From NCBI GenBank assembly GCA_030636465.1, contig DAOVWW010000067.1, positions 1 through 7,347 on the forward strand: 7,347 nt of DNA, given 5' to 3'. Positions 6,759 through 7,347 of the stretch are shown piece by piece (within the stretch, counting starts at the first letter, position 1; each line of letters begins with the position of its first letter). Below the pieces are notes generated by a model. It was not told the DNA's origin, ran no database searches, and saw only the letters and a program-made list of their open reading frames with translations. The stretch comes from Gammaproteobacteria bacterium (GTDB taxonomy: Bacteria; Pseudomonadota; Gammaproteobacteria; BMS3Bbin11). The translations under genes and the position numbers were made by a program.

Positions 6759-7289
6759 TTATTTGTAGCTTTTGCTAATGAAAGGGATTTCTTCAAAGCC
6801 AGATTGTTTATTAACATATATTGTGAGAACAAAACAGAAATTACAAATTAAGTTACAGAATCTATGTAAGATATCAGGCACATTTTTACCTTGTTCATCT
6901 AGTCGTACCATTATCCTAATGGCTTTTTTTGCAGCTGACCGCGTTAAGTTGAGTTGTGGTACGGGTGCTGGCCCGCGTGGGAGGACAAAGCCGTTAATTT
7001 GGCCTGCAATGAGTGACTGGTAGTGGTGGTAACGTGTTAGGAGCCACTGCATATCATCTTCCTCTATAGCGAGTTTTCCGCGAATAGATCCATTTAAATG
7101 ATAAACCAAAGGCTGAAGCTTGTTTAGGTCGGCGGATATGTCAGTATAGCTTTCAGGTAGTGCGGTAAGTATGCCACCAATATGGCTGCAGAGTTCATCT
7201 GTTGCGACTTCAAAATCACAAAGGTATGACGTTTCGTAAATAAAAGGGTAGCAAAGCTCATCTTTGTTCTTGCTGCGTTTAAGAGTCAT
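6759..7289 (-). CDS. Divergent PduO-type cobalamin adenosyltransferase-like protein, probably not catalytic
   Basis: 176 residues. The pattern follows the PduO/CobA2-type ATP:cob(I)alamin adenosyltransferase four-helix family: DELCSHIG (31-38) matches the DELNA-IG region; FVLPRGPAPVPQLNLTRSAAKKAIR (101-125) matches the FILPGG...LH-AR--CRRAER region; and RFCNLICNFCFVLTIYVN (143-160) matches the YLNRLSDYLFVLAR-N helix. The N-terminal T-x-x-GD-x-G-x-T nucleotide loop of active enzymes is absent, and the Arg-Arg-x-Glu core reads Lys-Lys-Ala-Ile, so ATP:corrinoid adenosylation seems unlikely. ATG 7289 has AGGAAA (7294-7299) upstream at good spacing. It leads a two-gene minus-strand unit with the spermidine-synthase-like gene. 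The fold relation is moderately sure, the function unknown. Confidence 0.7.
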   Translation of the reverse strand: MTLKRSKNKDELCYPFIYETSYLCDFEVATDELCSHIGGILTALPESYTDISADLNKLQPLVYHLNGSIRGKLAIEEDDMQWLLTRYHHYQSLIAGQINGFVLPRGPAPVPQLNLTRSAAKKAIRIMVRLDEQGKNVPDILHRFCNLICNFCFVLTIYVNKQSGFEEIPFISKSYK

Positions 7290-7347
7290 GGGATTTCCTA
7301 TTGAGCTTTTTACTGTGACTTTCTATTGAGGTAGGACAATGGGTGGA

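Noticed and set aside
7298..7330. CTATTGAG direct repeat (7298-7305 and 7323-7330) upstream of the adenosyltransferase-like gene
   Set aside because: Two 8-base copies at the window edge are insufficient to claim a regulatory site.

Overview
The window looks like bacterial chromosome, most likely from a gammaproteobacterium of moderate to low GC (judged by eye, not computed). The grounds are general: Gram-negative style genes with Shine-Dalgarno sites, signal-sequence-bearing envelope proteins, a GGGTCAGAG-type palindromic repeat of the kind common in gammaproteobacterial genomes, and a spermidine-synthase-like gene of a type I associate with that class. I cannot name a genus.

Layout. (1) 1-2118, plus strand: the 3' part of a GH13 subfamily 18 sugar phosphorylase (its 5' end lies outside the window), followed after about 40 bases by a HAD-IIB phosphatase resembling sucrose-phosphate phosphatase. 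Together they look like the end of a disaccharide or glucoside (compatible solute) operon. (2) 2119-2723: a scarred intergenic stretch. It holds a 72-codon remnant of the C-terminus of a spermidine-synthase-like gene on the minus strand, a short GGGTCA repeat at the exact point where that homology stops, and about 330 bases with a possible promoter and coding-like scraps. (3) 2724-5761, plus strand: two overlapping genes for envelope proteins. One is a secreted DUF4034-like/TPR protein. The other is membrane-anchored, with a large periplasmic region, a Pro/Ala/Ser linker containing three 42-bp tandem repeats, and a small C-terminal Sm-like or SH3-like beta domain. (4) 5762-5978: a convergent intergenic region with a second, more complete GGGTCAGAG palindrome. 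(5) 5979-7289, minus strand: a divergent, probably inactive PduO-type cobalamin adenosyltransferase-like protein, followed by an intact spermidine-synthase-like Rossmann protein.

How it fits together. The sugar genes are ordinary metabolism. The main structural story is that the two-gene envelope module (3) is bracketed by related repeats and, outside them, by two same-orientation copies of the spermidine-synthase-like C-terminus, one broken and one intact. That suggests past insertion, duplication or rearrangement. The two tails are only about 57% identical in protein (41 of 72 residues by hand count), so this is not a fresh duplication. I see no RNA genes, CRISPR array, transposase or phage genes.
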